From NCBI GenBank assembly GCA_019425655.1, contig NQWY01033937.1:26471-90470 (forward strand): a DNA stretch of 64,000 nt, written 5' to 3'. The number at the start of each line of letters is the position of its first letter. Within the stretch, counting starts at the first letter, position 1. The notes beneath the pieces were generated by a model. That model saw only the letters and a program-made list of their open reading frames with translations. It searched no databases and had not been told where the DNA came from. The position numbers and the translations under genes are program-made. Shown piece by piece: positions 25,739 to 33,827 of the stretch. Origin of the DNA: Rhizophagus prolifer (taxonomy: Eukaryota; Glomeromycota; Glomeromycetes; Glomerales; Glomeraceae).

Positions 25739-27400
25739 TTAACTCTGCTTTTTAAAGGTAAGTACACAACGTAAACCACCCAACGGAGAGTGTTCAAAAC
25801 TTAGTGTACCACCAAGCGCTTGCGCAATTTTACAAGATAAAGCCAAGCCTAATCCTGTTCCACCTGTACTACGCGTACGCGAATCATCTACTCGATAAAA
25901 GCGCTCACCTAAACGTAATAGTTGCTCATCACTTAGACCAAACGGGCTATCATCAACATACAAAGTCCACTCTTGAGCAGTTTGACTTGTATGAATATGA
26001 ATTTTGCCACCTGTTTCTGTGTAACGAATACTATTACTAATTAAATTAACAATAATTTGTTTAAAGCGATCACGATCTAACAGTAAAGATACCCCTTCAC
26101 CTTCAACCTTAATTTCCAGATTTGCTTGCTCAAGTTTAGGTCTAAAGTTTTCAACTTCTTGTAATACAACATCCCACGGATTCACTGAACCTAAGTAACA
26201 TTTAAGTTGCTGAGCATCAGCCTGTGCTAGATCTGCTAGGTCTTGAGTAAGTTTCTTTAAGCTTGAAACTTGTCTCATCATGGCATCGAGATGTTCAGGA
26301 GTTGCCTTTCGAATACCATCTTGCATTGCTTCGATTTGTGCTTGCAATACAGCCAACGGTGTTTTCAACTCGTGAGACGTATCTGCAACCCATTGACGGC
26401 GTGATTCTTCATGTTGATGTAAAATCTCGGCTAAATGGTTCAATTGAGTTGATAAATCACCAAGTTCATCATTTCGTTTAATCACTACTTGATGTTGGTA
26501 ATTACCTTTCGTTAACTCCTTTGTTGCATTTAATAAACGTTGAATTGGCTTTTTAAAATAAGTTGCCATTAAAAGTGCTGCAACTAAACTCGATAGTAAA
26601 GTTAAAGCATAAATTAAAAGTAAATAACGCTTTTGATTACTAAAGAAATTAATACTTAAAGCATCTTCTTTATCTAGAACTGGTTTTAGTCCTAAGTACC
26701 CTACCACCTGATCATTTACCATAATAGGACGGTAAGACATTTGATCTGAAGATGGAGGTTCACCAACTACAAATTGATGTTTGGCATCATATAAAGATAA
26801 ACGAGAACTTAAGCCCAAACGGTCTGGCAAAGCAATAAAGCGCTTTTTGCCATTTTGTGTCTCAATATCTTTAAGACTTCCTTTTTTTGAGTTACCTTTT
26901 TTATCATCACGCGGACGGAATTGGTTTGCGCTTAATGGAAATTTTAAGCCTTCAAATGGTTGATATTCTGAAGGTAAGTTCTTTTCAAGTGTGCGTAGCT
27001 CTTCATCACTAAAAATAGAATTTTTATTTGCTGTCGCTCCATCTGGAGAAACATTAATGAGCGTGTGTTCATCGAACGAATGCTGCTGAATCGCAATATC
27101 ATATTGGCGTCTTAACCACCACTGCGAAAGACGGTCATAATCGTCTGGCGCTGCCGTTCCTTCAATTTGTAAGATTTGCGCCTGAATTGCATTTCCCCAA
27201 TCATGATAAACGCTATACACATTTCCAAGATTGGTCATGAGCCGATCTAGCTTTTGCATTTCAACATCGGCCACATATTTGGCAAAGTTCTTTTGCATCG
27301 TCCAGTGCAGAACACTCAAACTTGCGGTTGCAATTAACAATGTAGTCAGCAAGACTGTTAAAAATAGCCGCAATGCAATTGGAACACGTAGTACGTTCAA
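25739..27400 (-). CDS. baeS: Sensor histidine kinase BaeS
   Basis: The 553-residue inner-membrane kinase has a first helix (about 8-32), a long periplasmic sensor region (to about 258) that includes a Lys-rich insert near 163-178, a second helix (260-280), a HAMP linker (281-333), the H-box VADTSHELKTPLAVL with His343, N-box FKQIIVNLISNSIRYTE and G-boxes including GGTGLGLALS. The start codon is TTG at 27400 with GAGAGAG before it; no in-frame ATG is nearby. It phosphorylates BaeR. Confidence 0.92.
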   Translation of the reverse strand: MNVLRVPIALRLFLTVLLTTLLIATASLSVLHWTMQKNFAKYVADVEMQKLDRLMTNLGNVYSVYHDWGNAIQAQILQIEGTAAPDDYDRLSQWWLRRQYDIAIQQHSFDEHTLINVSPDGATANKNSIFSDEELRTLEKNLPSEYQPFEGLKFPLSANQFRPRDDKKGNSKKGSLKDIETQNGKKRFIALPDRLGLSSRLSLYDAKHQFVVGEPPSSDQMSYRPIMVNDQVVGYLGLKPVLDKEDALSINFFSNQKRYLLLIYALTLLSSLVAALLMATYFKKPIQRLLNATKELTKGNYQHQVVIKRNDELGDLSTQLNHLAEILHQHEESRRQWVADTSHELKTPLAVLQAQIEAMQDGIRKATPEHLDAMMRQVSSLKKLTQDLADLAQADAQQLKCYLGSVNPWDVVLQEVENFRPKLEQANLEIKVEGEGVSLLLDRDRFKQIIVNLISNSIRYTETGGKIHIHTSQTAQEWTLYVDDSPFGLSDEQLLRLGERFYRVDDSRTRSTGGTGLGLALSCKIAQALGGTLSFEHSPLGGLRCVLTFKKQS

Positions 27401-27532
27401 AAGTACTCTCTCATTTTTACCCTATATTTTTCATTGTAACTAACAACCAAAAGAAAAACTCTCCATTGTTTCTTCATCTTTATTATCTAATCTTTAAGGT
27501 ATGTGGAAACAAACATTAAAAGGGCTTTAGAT

Positions 27533-27910
27533 ATGAAAATGACTGCTAAAATCGCATTATTCAGTGCAGCAATTGTAACTATGGGTAGTTTGGCTGCGTG
27601 TCAATCAATGAATCAACCTCCTAAACCAGAACATGGCATGATGCAAGATGGTCCACGAGATGGCCATCACCGTATGAAGCACCGTGAATTTACCCCTGAA
27701 CAAAAAGCAGCGTGGGAACAGCACCGCGCAGAGCGTCAAGCTCGTTTTGAACAAATTCAAAAAGCATGTGAAGGCAAAGCAAATGGTCAAGCTGTAAATG
27801 TTCAAGTTGGAGATAGAACACTTGAAGGTACGTGTAACTTACGTTTTGAACCAAAGCGCCCTCAACCACCAGTTAATGCCCCAGCCCCTGCACCAGTTCA
27901 AGCAAAATAA
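27533..27910 (+). CDS. Small Spy/CpxP-like lipoprotein divergent from baeSR
   Basis: From the ATG at 27533 the 125-residue product has a lipoprotein signal peptide with lipobox LAAC (Cys22), a Pro/Met/His-rich segment, then a helical stretch FTPEQKAAWEQHRAERQARFEQIQKAC that recalls the LTxxQ helices of Spy/CpxP chaperones, a Cys-containing VGDRTLEGTCNL segment and a Pro/Ala tail. In E. coli BaeR activates spy, so a divergent position next to baeS is suggestive; homology to Spy itself is not shown. The string CTCCATTGTTTC upstream (27460-27471) resembles the enterobacterial BaeR site as I recall it. Confidence 0.65.
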   Translation: MKMTAKIALFSAAIVTMGSLAACQSMNQPPKPEHGMMQDGPRDGHHRMKHREFTPEQKAAWEQHRAERQARFEQIQKACEGKANGQAVNVQVGDRTLEGTCNLRFEPKRPQPPVNAPAPAPVQAK

Positions 27911-27927
27911 CGCATAATCGAACAAAG

Positions 27928-27955
27928 CAAAAGGCGCCTCTAGGCGCCTTTTTTT
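27928..27955 (+). terminator. Terminator after the small lipoprotein gene
   Basis: AAGGCGCC / GGCGCCTT stem with TCTA loop and T run. Confidence 0.92.
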
Positions 27956-28202
27956 ATGTACATAACTACTTACGATTTTGACTATTTGTATCATCTAAAC
28001 TTCACTAAAAGTATTTACACTCAAAGCACTTACATAGTTCAAGTATTTTTTTCTTGACTTTGCAGTCACAAAGTAAAGGCCCCGAGGTGCTTGTACAGTT
28101 ATGCAAGTTGTTGCACGATGTAATGGTTCAAGGTGCCTCTTATGGCACATTATCGTAGATTAGGATTATAACTCTGGTTTCACCAGTATTGAGGAACCCG
28201 AT

Positions 28203-30005
28203 ATGCCACAATACAAAGCGCCCTTACGTGATATGCAATTCGTTTTGCATGAATTATTAAATGCAGAAGAGCACTATGCAAAATTACCTGATTTCCAAGG
28301 TAACGTAAGCCGTGAATTGGTTGATCAATATTTAGAAGCTGCAGCAGACTTCTGTGAAAATGAACTTTCTCCTTTAAACCAAGTTGGCGACCGCGAAGGT
28401 TGTACTTGGAATGATGGTGTAGTCACTACTCCAACAGGATTTAAAGAAGCTTATCAAAAATATATTGAACTTGGCTTCCCGTCTTTATCAGCAGAAGAAC
28501 AATACGGCGGTCAAGGCCTACCTAACTCTTTAGGTATCGCAATTTCAGAAATGGTTGGTAGCTCTAACTGGGCATGGGGTATGTACCCAGGCTTATCTCA
28601 CGGAGCAGTACGTACATTAGAACATCATGGTTCTGATGAACAAAAAAATACTTACTTGCCTAACCTTGTTTCTGGTGTTTGGACAGGTACGATGTGCTTA
28701 ACTGAATCTCATGCAGGTTCAGACTTAGGTATTATCCGTACTAAAGCAGAACCAAATGCAGATGGTAGCTATGCAATTTCTGGCGAGAAAATCTTTATCT
28801 CTGCTGGTGAACATGACATGGCTGACAACATCATCCATATTGTTCTTGCTCGCCTTCCAGGTGCACCAAAAGGTACTAGAGGTATTTCTTTATTCATCGT
28901 TCCTAAATTCCATGTAAATGCAGATGGAACTGTGGGCGAGCGTAACGCTGTGCGTTGTGGTTCTATCGAACACAAAATGGGTATCCATGGTAACGCGACT
29001 TGTGTCATCAACTTCGACCAAGCTAAAGGTTACTTGATTGGACCTGAAAACCGTGGTTTGAACTGTATGTTCACCTTCATGAACACAGCACGTATTGGTA
29101 CTGCTGTTCAAGGTTTAGCAGCATCTGAGTCATCTTTCCAAGGTGCTTTAACTTACGCGAAAGATCGTTTAGCAATGCGTTCACTTTCTGGTCCTAAAGC
29201 TCCAGAAAAAGAAGCAGATCCAATTATTGTTCACCCTGCTGTTCGCAACATGCTTTTAACTCAAAAAGCATTTGCTGAAGGCGGTCGTGCACTTGTTTAC
29301 TTACTCGCTCAATATGCAGATATCGTTGAAAAAGGCGAAACTGAAGAAGAGCGTAAGTTTGCTGACAACATCTTGTCTTTATTGACTCCAATTGCAAAAG
29401 CTTTCTTAACTGAAACAGGTTCTGAGTCTGCTAAGCATGGTGTTCAAGTCTTCGGTGGTCATGGCTTTATTTCTGAGCATGGCATGGAGCAAATCGTACG
29501 TGATACACGTATTGCCTGCTTGTATGAAGGTACAACAGAAATTCAAGCACTAGACTTGTTAGGCCGTAAAGTTTTACAAACTCAAGGTGCAATGCTTCGT
29601 GATTTCACCAAGATTGTTCATAAGTTTGTAGAAGCAAATAAAGACAATGCTGCCATGAAAGAATTTGTTGAGCCACTTGCTGCGCTTAACAAAGAATGGG
29701 GCGATCTCACTATGCAAATCGGTATGCGTGCAATGCAAAATCCGGATGAAGTGGGTGCTGCTGCTGTAGATTACCTATACTTCGCTGGTTACGTGACTTT
29801 AGGTTATCTATGGGCTCGTATGGCGCTTGTAGCACAAGAGAAATTGGCAGAAGGTACAACTGACGTTGATTTCTACAACGCGAAAGTTACCACTGCTCGC
29901 TTCTACTTCAAGAAAATCTTGCCACGCGTACGTTCTCATGTAGACGTGATTGCTGGTGGTCTAGACCCATTGATGTCATTAGATGCTGAACATTTCGCTT
30001 TCTAA
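28203..30005 (+). CDS. Acyl-CoA dehydrogenase (first of a tandem pair)
   Basis: The 600-residue flavoprotein oxidises acyl-CoA to trans-2-enoyl-CoA. It has the N-terminal helical domain (YLEAAADFCENELSPLNQVGDREG), the FAD-binding middle (WTGTMCLTESHAGSDLG, KIFISAGEHDM), the C-terminal helical domain with VFGGHGFISEHGMEQIVRDTRIACLYEGTTEIQ containing the catalytic Glu region, and an extra C-terminal domain (about 470-595) typical of the 590-600-residue subfamily. GAGGAACCCGAT precedes the ATG. The upstream 290 bases are non-coding and contain a TTGACT promoter-like box near 28055. Confidence 0.94.
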   Translation: MPQYKAPLRDMQFVLHELLNAEEHYAKLPDFQGNVSRELVDQYLEAAADFCENELSPLNQVGDREGCTWNDGVVTTPTGFKEAYQKYIELGFPSLSAEEQYGGQGLPNSLGIAISEMVGSSNWAWGMYPGLSHGAVRTLEHHGSDEQKNTYLPNLVSGVWTGTMCLTESHAGSDLGIIRTKAEPNADGSYAISGEKIFISAGEHDMADNIIHIVLARLPGAPKGTRGISLFIVPKFHVNADGTVGERNAVRCGSIEHKMGIHGNATCVINFDQAKGYLIGPENRGLNCMFTFMNTARIGTAVQGLAASESSFQGALTYAKDRLAMRSLSGPKAPEKEADPIIVHPAVRNMLLTQKAFAEGGRALVYLLAQYADIVEKGETEEERKFADNILSLLTPIAKAFLTETGSESAKHGVQVFGGHGFISEHGMEQIVRDTRIACLYEGTTEIQALDLLGRKVLQTQGAMLRDFTKIVHKFVEANKDNAAMKEFVEPLAALNKEWGDLTMQIGMRAMQNPDEVGAAAVDYLYFAGYVTLGYLWARMALVAQEKLAEGTTDVDFYNAKVTTARFYFKKILPRVRSHVDVIAGGLDPLMSLDAEHFAF

Positions 30006-30040
30006 CCATAGTTAGTTGCGATATGCAATGTTAAAAACTA

Positions 30041-30075
30041 AAAAAGGACTGCTCAGTTTTGACGGTCCTTTTTTT
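30041..30075 (+). terminator. Terminator between the two acyl-CoA dehydrogenase genes
   Basis: AAAAAGGAC / GTCCTTTTT stem with T run; it makes the second gene at least partly independent. Confidence 0.85.
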
Positions 30076-30172
30076 ATAAAATCAGTGATAAATTTAGACT
30101 TTAAATTCAATATCCATTTCGTTTTACAGGATATCTAGCACAGGTCGATGTGCATAAAAAAGGTGAACGATT

Positions 30173-31954
30173 ATGCCAATTTACAATGCTCCTTTAGCTG
30201 ATATGAAATTCATCTTAAATGATGTATTTAAAGCAGAACAATTTTGGCAGTCTAATGAGAAACTCGCTCATGTAGATGCTGCAACTGCTGAAGCAATTTT
30301 AGAAGAAATGGCTAAATTTGCTCAGAACGTGACTCATCCATTAAACCGTACTGGTGATGAAGAAGGCGCTCGCTACGAAAACGGCGAAGTCTTTACTCCT
30401 GCTGGCTTTAAAGATGCATTTCGTCAATATGCAGAAGGTGGCTGGATTGGCTTAGGCGCTGATGAAGAATGGGGCGGTCAAGGCATGCCAAAAATGCTGA
30501 CCGTTCTTGCCGATGAAATGTTATTTGCGACAAACCCATCTTTCATGCTCTACCCGCTTCTTTCAGTGGGTGCTGGCATGGCTTTAAGTAGCTATGCATC
30601 TCAAGAGCAAAAAGAAACTTATTTACCTAAGATTTATTCAGGCGAATGGTCAGGTACCATGTGCTTGACTGAACCACATGCAGGTACTGATTTAGGTATT
30701 ATTAAAACTAAAGCAGAACGTAATGAAGACGGTACTTATAACATTACCGGTACTAAAATCTTCATTACAGGCGGTGACAACGATTTAGCAGAAAATATCA
30801 TTCATTTGGTACTTGCTAAAACTCCTGATGCTCCTGCGGGTTCACGTGGTATCTCACTATTTATTGTACCGAAATACCTAGTAAATGAAGATGGCTCGTT
30901 AGGCGACCGTAACCATGTTGGCCCAGGTTCTATTGAACATAAAATGGGAATCAAGGCATCTGCTACTTGTGTAATGAACTTTGATGGCGCAAAAGGTTAC
31001 CTCGTTGGTAAAGAAAACGAAGGGCTTGCTGCAATGTTCGTGATGATGAACTACGAACGTTTATCAATGGGTATTCAAGGCTTAGGCGCTTCTGAGTTTG
31101 CTTATCAAAATGCTGCTCAATATGCGACTGACCGTTTACAAGGTCGTAGTGCTGCAGGCGTTCAATCACCAAATAAACCTGCTGACAGCATTTTAGTCCA
31201 TGGTGATGTACGTCGTATGCTACTTAACGTACGTGCCAACAACGAAGCTTCTCGCGCATTTGCTGTTTATGTAGGTCAACAGCTCGATATCACTAAGTTC
31301 TCAACTGATGCAGAAGCGGTGAAAAAAGCCAATAATCGCGTTGCGCTTTTAACACCAATTGCAAAAGCTTACCTCACAGATACAGCATTTCAAGCAACTT
31401 TAGATGCTCAGATGGTATTTGGTGGTCACGGTTATATTCGTGAATGGGGTATGGAACAATGTATTCGTGATCTTCGTATTGCTCAAATCTACGAAGGTAC
31501 CAACGGCGTTCAATCTCAAGATTTAATTGGTCGTAAAACTATTAAATGTGGCGGCGCATTCATTGCTGAATACATCACTGAGATTCGTGACTTTGCAAAC
31601 GATCTAGATACAGATTTGAATTTCATTAAAGATGCAACATTAGATGCTGCAACTGAAATTGAAGCGATTACTCAGTTTATTATTGAGCAAGCTGCTGAAA
31701 ACGTAGACTTCCCAAATGCTGCTGCTGTTGATTATTTACATGCAGTGGGCTTACTCAGCTTCGCTTATATGTTTGCAAAAATTTCTGCTGCAGCTAAAGA
31801 TAAGTCTGGTGATTTCTACCAAAACAAACTTGCTTTAGCTCAATACTTTGTTGAACGTATCTTGCCAGATATTGATGCACGTATTGCTAAAATTAAAGCG
31901 GGTGCTGACTTAATTATGGGCTTTAGTGAAGACTACTTTACCAACCAAGCATAA
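30173..31954 (+). CDS. Acyl-CoA dehydrogenase (second of a tandem pair)
   Basis: This 593-residue paralogue shares the architecture and most motifs of the preceding gene: WSGTMCLTEPHAGTDLGIIKTKAE, GSIEHKMGIKASATCVMNFD, VFGGHGYIREWGMEQCIRDLRIAQIYEGTNGVQ. It also opens with the same MPxYxAPLxDM start. The pair arose by duplication and has diverged, so they probably prefer different chain lengths. GGTGAACGATT precedes the ATG. A terminator lies on each side, giving separate transcripts. Confidence 0.94.
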   Translation: MPIYNAPLADMKFILNDVFKAEQFWQSNEKLAHVDAATAEAILEEMAKFAQNVTHPLNRTGDEEGARYENGEVFTPAGFKDAFRQYAEGGWIGLGADEEWGGQGMPKMLTVLADEMLFATNPSFMLYPLLSVGAGMALSSYASQEQKETYLPKIYSGEWSGTMCLTEPHAGTDLGIIKTKAERNEDGTYNITGTKIFITGGDNDLAENIIHLVLAKTPDAPAGSRGISLFIVPKYLVNEDGSLGDRNHVGPGSIEHKMGIKASATCVMNFDGAKGYLVGKENEGLAAMFVMMNYERLSMGIQGLGASEFAYQNAAQYATDRLQGRSAAGVQSPNKPADSILVHGDVRRMLLNVRANNEASRAFAVYVGQQLDITKFSTDAEAVKKANNRVALLTPIAKAYLTDTAFQATLDAQMVFGGHGYIREWGMEQCIRDLRIAQIYEGTNGVQSQDLIGRKTIKCGGAFIAEYITEIRDFANDLDTDLNFIKDATLDAATEIEAITQFIIEQAAENVDFPNAAAVDYLHAVGLLSFAYMFAKISAAAKDKSGDFYQNKLALAQYFVERILPDIDARIAKIKAGADLIMGFSEDYFTNQA

Positions 31955-31967
31955 TTAAATTTTTCAT

Positions 31968-31997
31968 AAAAAACGCCTGATTACTCAGGCGTTTTTT
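31968..31997 (+). terminator. Terminator after the second acyl-CoA dehydrogenase gene
   Basis: AAACGCCTGA / TCAGGCGTTT stem, TTAC loop, T run. Confidence 0.92.
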
Positions 31998-32073
31998 ATT
32001 TTGTATTTACTATTTCTATTGGCATAAAATTTGTTTATTTTCTAGGCATACTCATATCAAAAAAGATTTTACT

Positions 32074-32556
32074 ATGCCTGATCCTAAAAAGTTTGAAAGA
32101 ACACTCGACCGATTTGGACACTATGCTGTTGAAGCTTTTCATTATTTGGCTTTATTCATTATCGGCTGTATGGTGGCATGGTCAGCGGCACATACCGTTT
32201 TTGAAATTTTAACTATTAAAAAATATGCATCAATTGATGATATTTTACTATTATTTATCTACCTAGAACTTGGCGCAATGGTTGGGATTTACTTTAAAAC
32301 CAATCACATGCCTGTACGCTTTCTTATTTATGTTGCAATTACAGCCTTAACCCGACTACTCATTTCCGACATTCAACATGATCATAAAGCGGATATCGAT
32401 CAAGTCATTATTACTGGTTCAATTTTAATTTTAGCGATTTCCATTTTAGTCGTTCGTTTTGCTTCATGGAATTATCCATCGGTCATGAAAGAAAAGCATT
32501 CAAAGACCCCAGTCTCACTCAAAACTCCTCAGCCACAAGATGATGAGTTAGCATAA
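32074..32556 (+). CDS. psiE: PsiE-family membrane protein
   Basis: The 160-residue protein has four predicted helices and PsiE landmarks: ALFIIGCMVAWSAAHTVFEI, YLELGAMVGIYFKTNHMPVRFLIYVAITALTRLLI, then a last helix (about 118-130). E. coli psiE is phosphate-starvation inducible, with no established biochemical role. No clear Pho box is seen before this copy. It converges with the RcnB-like gene and shares a bidirectional terminator. Confidence 0.88.
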   Translation: MPDPKKFERTLDRFGHYAVEAFHYLALFIIGCMVAWSAAHTVFEILTIKKYASIDDILLLFIYLELGAMVGIYFKTNHMPVRFLIYVAITALTRLLISDIQHDHKADIDQVIITGSILILAISILVVRFASWNYPSVMKEKHSKTPVSLKTPQPQDDELA

Positions 32557-32584
32557 AAAAAGGCCTCTATATTGAGGCCTTTTT
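32555..32584. terminator. Bidirectional terminator, psiE and RcnB-like gene
   Basis: AAAAAGGCCTC / GAGGCCTTTTT stem with flanking A and T runs. Confidence 0.9.
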
Positions 32585-32603
32585 AATATTCTATATTTTA
32601 CAC

Positions 32604-32966
32604 TTAACGCACACGATAAACTTGGTGATGTGAATCAACTAATAAATATTGATTCGGCGTTTTCACCCAGTGATACCCACGTGGTGGCTCATATAAACGA
32701 TGTGCGCGCCAGTCTGAAACAAAGTAACGGTGATCACGGTATTCTACAGGAATACGCTCCCCTCGCTTGACTACGACATATTCACCACCACGGTTTGCTT
32801 TGACCCAACCCGGTCCTCTATGTTCATCGCGATGGTCGTAACGTTGATCATAATGTCGATTATCGTTGCCGTGATAATTATCCCAGCGATTATTTGAATC
32901 CGCCATCGCAGTAGCAGATATACCCAACATTAAAGTTGAAAGTACAAGAACGATTGGCTTTTTCAT
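32604..32966 (-). CDS. RcnB-family periplasmic protein
   Basis: The 120-residue precursor has a signal peptide (MKKPIVLVLSTLMLGISATAMA) and a middle section full of His, Asp and Arg (NYHGNDNRHYDQRYDHRDEHRG), then the RcnB domain: RGERIPVEYRDHRYFVSDWRAHRLYEPPRGYHWV and LLVDSHHQVYRV. RcnB in E. coli helps nickel/cobalt homeostasis; many family members have other or unknown roles. No metal efflux gene is beside it. Confidence 0.85.
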   Translation of the reverse strand: MKKPIVLVLSTLMLGISATAMADSNNRWDNYHGNDNRHYDQRYDHRDEHRGPGWVKANRGGEYVVVKRGERIPVEYRDHRYFVSDWRAHRLYEPPRGYHWVKTPNQYLLVDSHHQVYRVR

Positions 32967-33023
32967 GGTGCATCCCTTTTGTCTTGATATAGAGCTAGAT
33001 TAAAAGAGAGTCAAGGAGAAACC

Positions 33024-33104
33024 ATGAATAAAACAGGCTTGATTGATATTGTTTGTAATGACTATAAAGAAAATATGAAGAATCTGTATCTATGCTACCA
33101 TTAG
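33024..33104 (+). CDS. Candidate 26-codon ORF with strong ribosome site
   Basis: ATG at 33024 follows AAGGAG at good spacing and opens 26 codons ending TAG at 33102. The first residues, MNKTGLIDIV, resemble the start of HU-type DNA-binding proteins, and the rest does not, so it may be the stub of a decayed gene, a leader for the next gene (which begins 25 bases later), or chance. I see no other sign of function. Confidence 0.25.
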   Translation: MNKTGLIDIVCNDYKENMKNLYLCYH

Positions 33105-33129
33105 CATTTTCCAAACTAGGTCAATTGCT

Positions 33130-33576
33130 GTGTCTGAAATCAGTTTTGAACGTCTTCATCAATTTTTCTGCAAAGTTCCAAGTGTACAAGAAGCCCGTAT
33201 TATGGCTCATGGAGCAGATGGCGAACACGCTTGGTGGTTTAAGTTCAGTATTGATGTAGAACATCCACTTGCATGGCAAACCGTACAAGAACTTGGTCAT
33301 GTTTTAAATTATCTCTCGACAAATGAACGCCTACCAACACTATTTTTTCCAGTGTCACCACCACCTTATATGAATGGCGAAGCCAAAGATTTTTTATCGT
33401 GGATTATTCAGTGTAATCACCCTGAGTTTAATCCTGACGTGGTTTGTGATTGGCTTGAAGCGCGTTTACCAAATCCGGTAGATGATGAATCTCAATGGAA
33501 AATTAAGACTGATTTGAGTGAAATAGAAAAGTTAGATGATAAGGCTTTGGATCAATTGATTCCGCCAGCGCCTTAA
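33130..33576 (+). CDS. Conserved-looking cytoplasmic protein of unknown function
   Basis: The 148-residue frame begins with GTG at 33130; no ATG is available near the start, and AGG lies 11 bases before. The product is acidic, with no signal peptide or membrane segment. It contains HAWWFKFSIDVEHPLAWQTVQELGHVLNYL and a Pro-rich FFPVSPPPYMNGE segment, and ends with a helical acidic tail (LSEIEKLDDKALDQLIPPAP). Codon use and the closing structure look genuine. I do not recognise the family. Confidence 0.65.
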   Translation: MSEISFERLHQFFCKVPSVQEARIMAHGADGEHAWWFKFSIDVEHPLAWQTVQELGHVLNYLSTNERLPTLFFPVSPPPYMNGEAKDFLSWIIQCNHPEFNPDVVCDWLEARLPNPVDDESQWKIKTDLSEIEKLDDKALDQLIPPAP

Positions 33577-33657
33577 AATATCCCAAGTTTTATTCTCTAT
33601 TTTTAATTAGCACGACGGGGTCTTACCGCTTTAAGTTCTACTTGTAGTAGCCAATTC

Positions 33658-33784
33658 GTTACTTTGGTTTCGCCCAAAGTAACCAAAAGCATTTGTCATC
33701 CACAAAACCTGTTCACTGTTTTCGTTTATCTAATTTTATTGCAAAAACAATTTAATCGCAGATTTTGGGCAGGTTGTGGATGAC
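33658..33784. repeat. Non-coding palindromic element
   Basis: The gap between the unknown gene and the phospholipase-D gene holds a perfect 10-base palindrome, GTTACTTTGG (33658-33667) with CCAAAGTAAC (33674-33683), and then a larger inverted repeat: GTCATCCACAAAACCTG (33695-33711) facing CAGGTTGTGGATGAC (33770-33784) with two bases bulged. The nested hairpins and lack of any coding frame resemble REP- or MITE-like extragenic elements. Copy number elsewhere is not known from this window. Confidence 0.5.
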
Positions 33785-33827
33785 TCTAGGCACAAGCCAT
33801 TTTTTTGGAAAACTCCAAAGGTAGTGA

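Noticed and set aside
28102-28164. 20-codon ORF in the leader of the first acyl-CoA dehydrogenase gene
   Set aside because: No ribosome-binding site and no convincing peptide; the small palindrome TGCAA-GTTG-TTGCA nearby is too short to interpret.
28203-31954. Tandem acyl-CoA dehydrogenases as a novel system
   Set aside because: Both are ordinary long-form acyl-CoA dehydrogenases with intact motifs; tandem paralogues of this kind are common in Acinetobacter.
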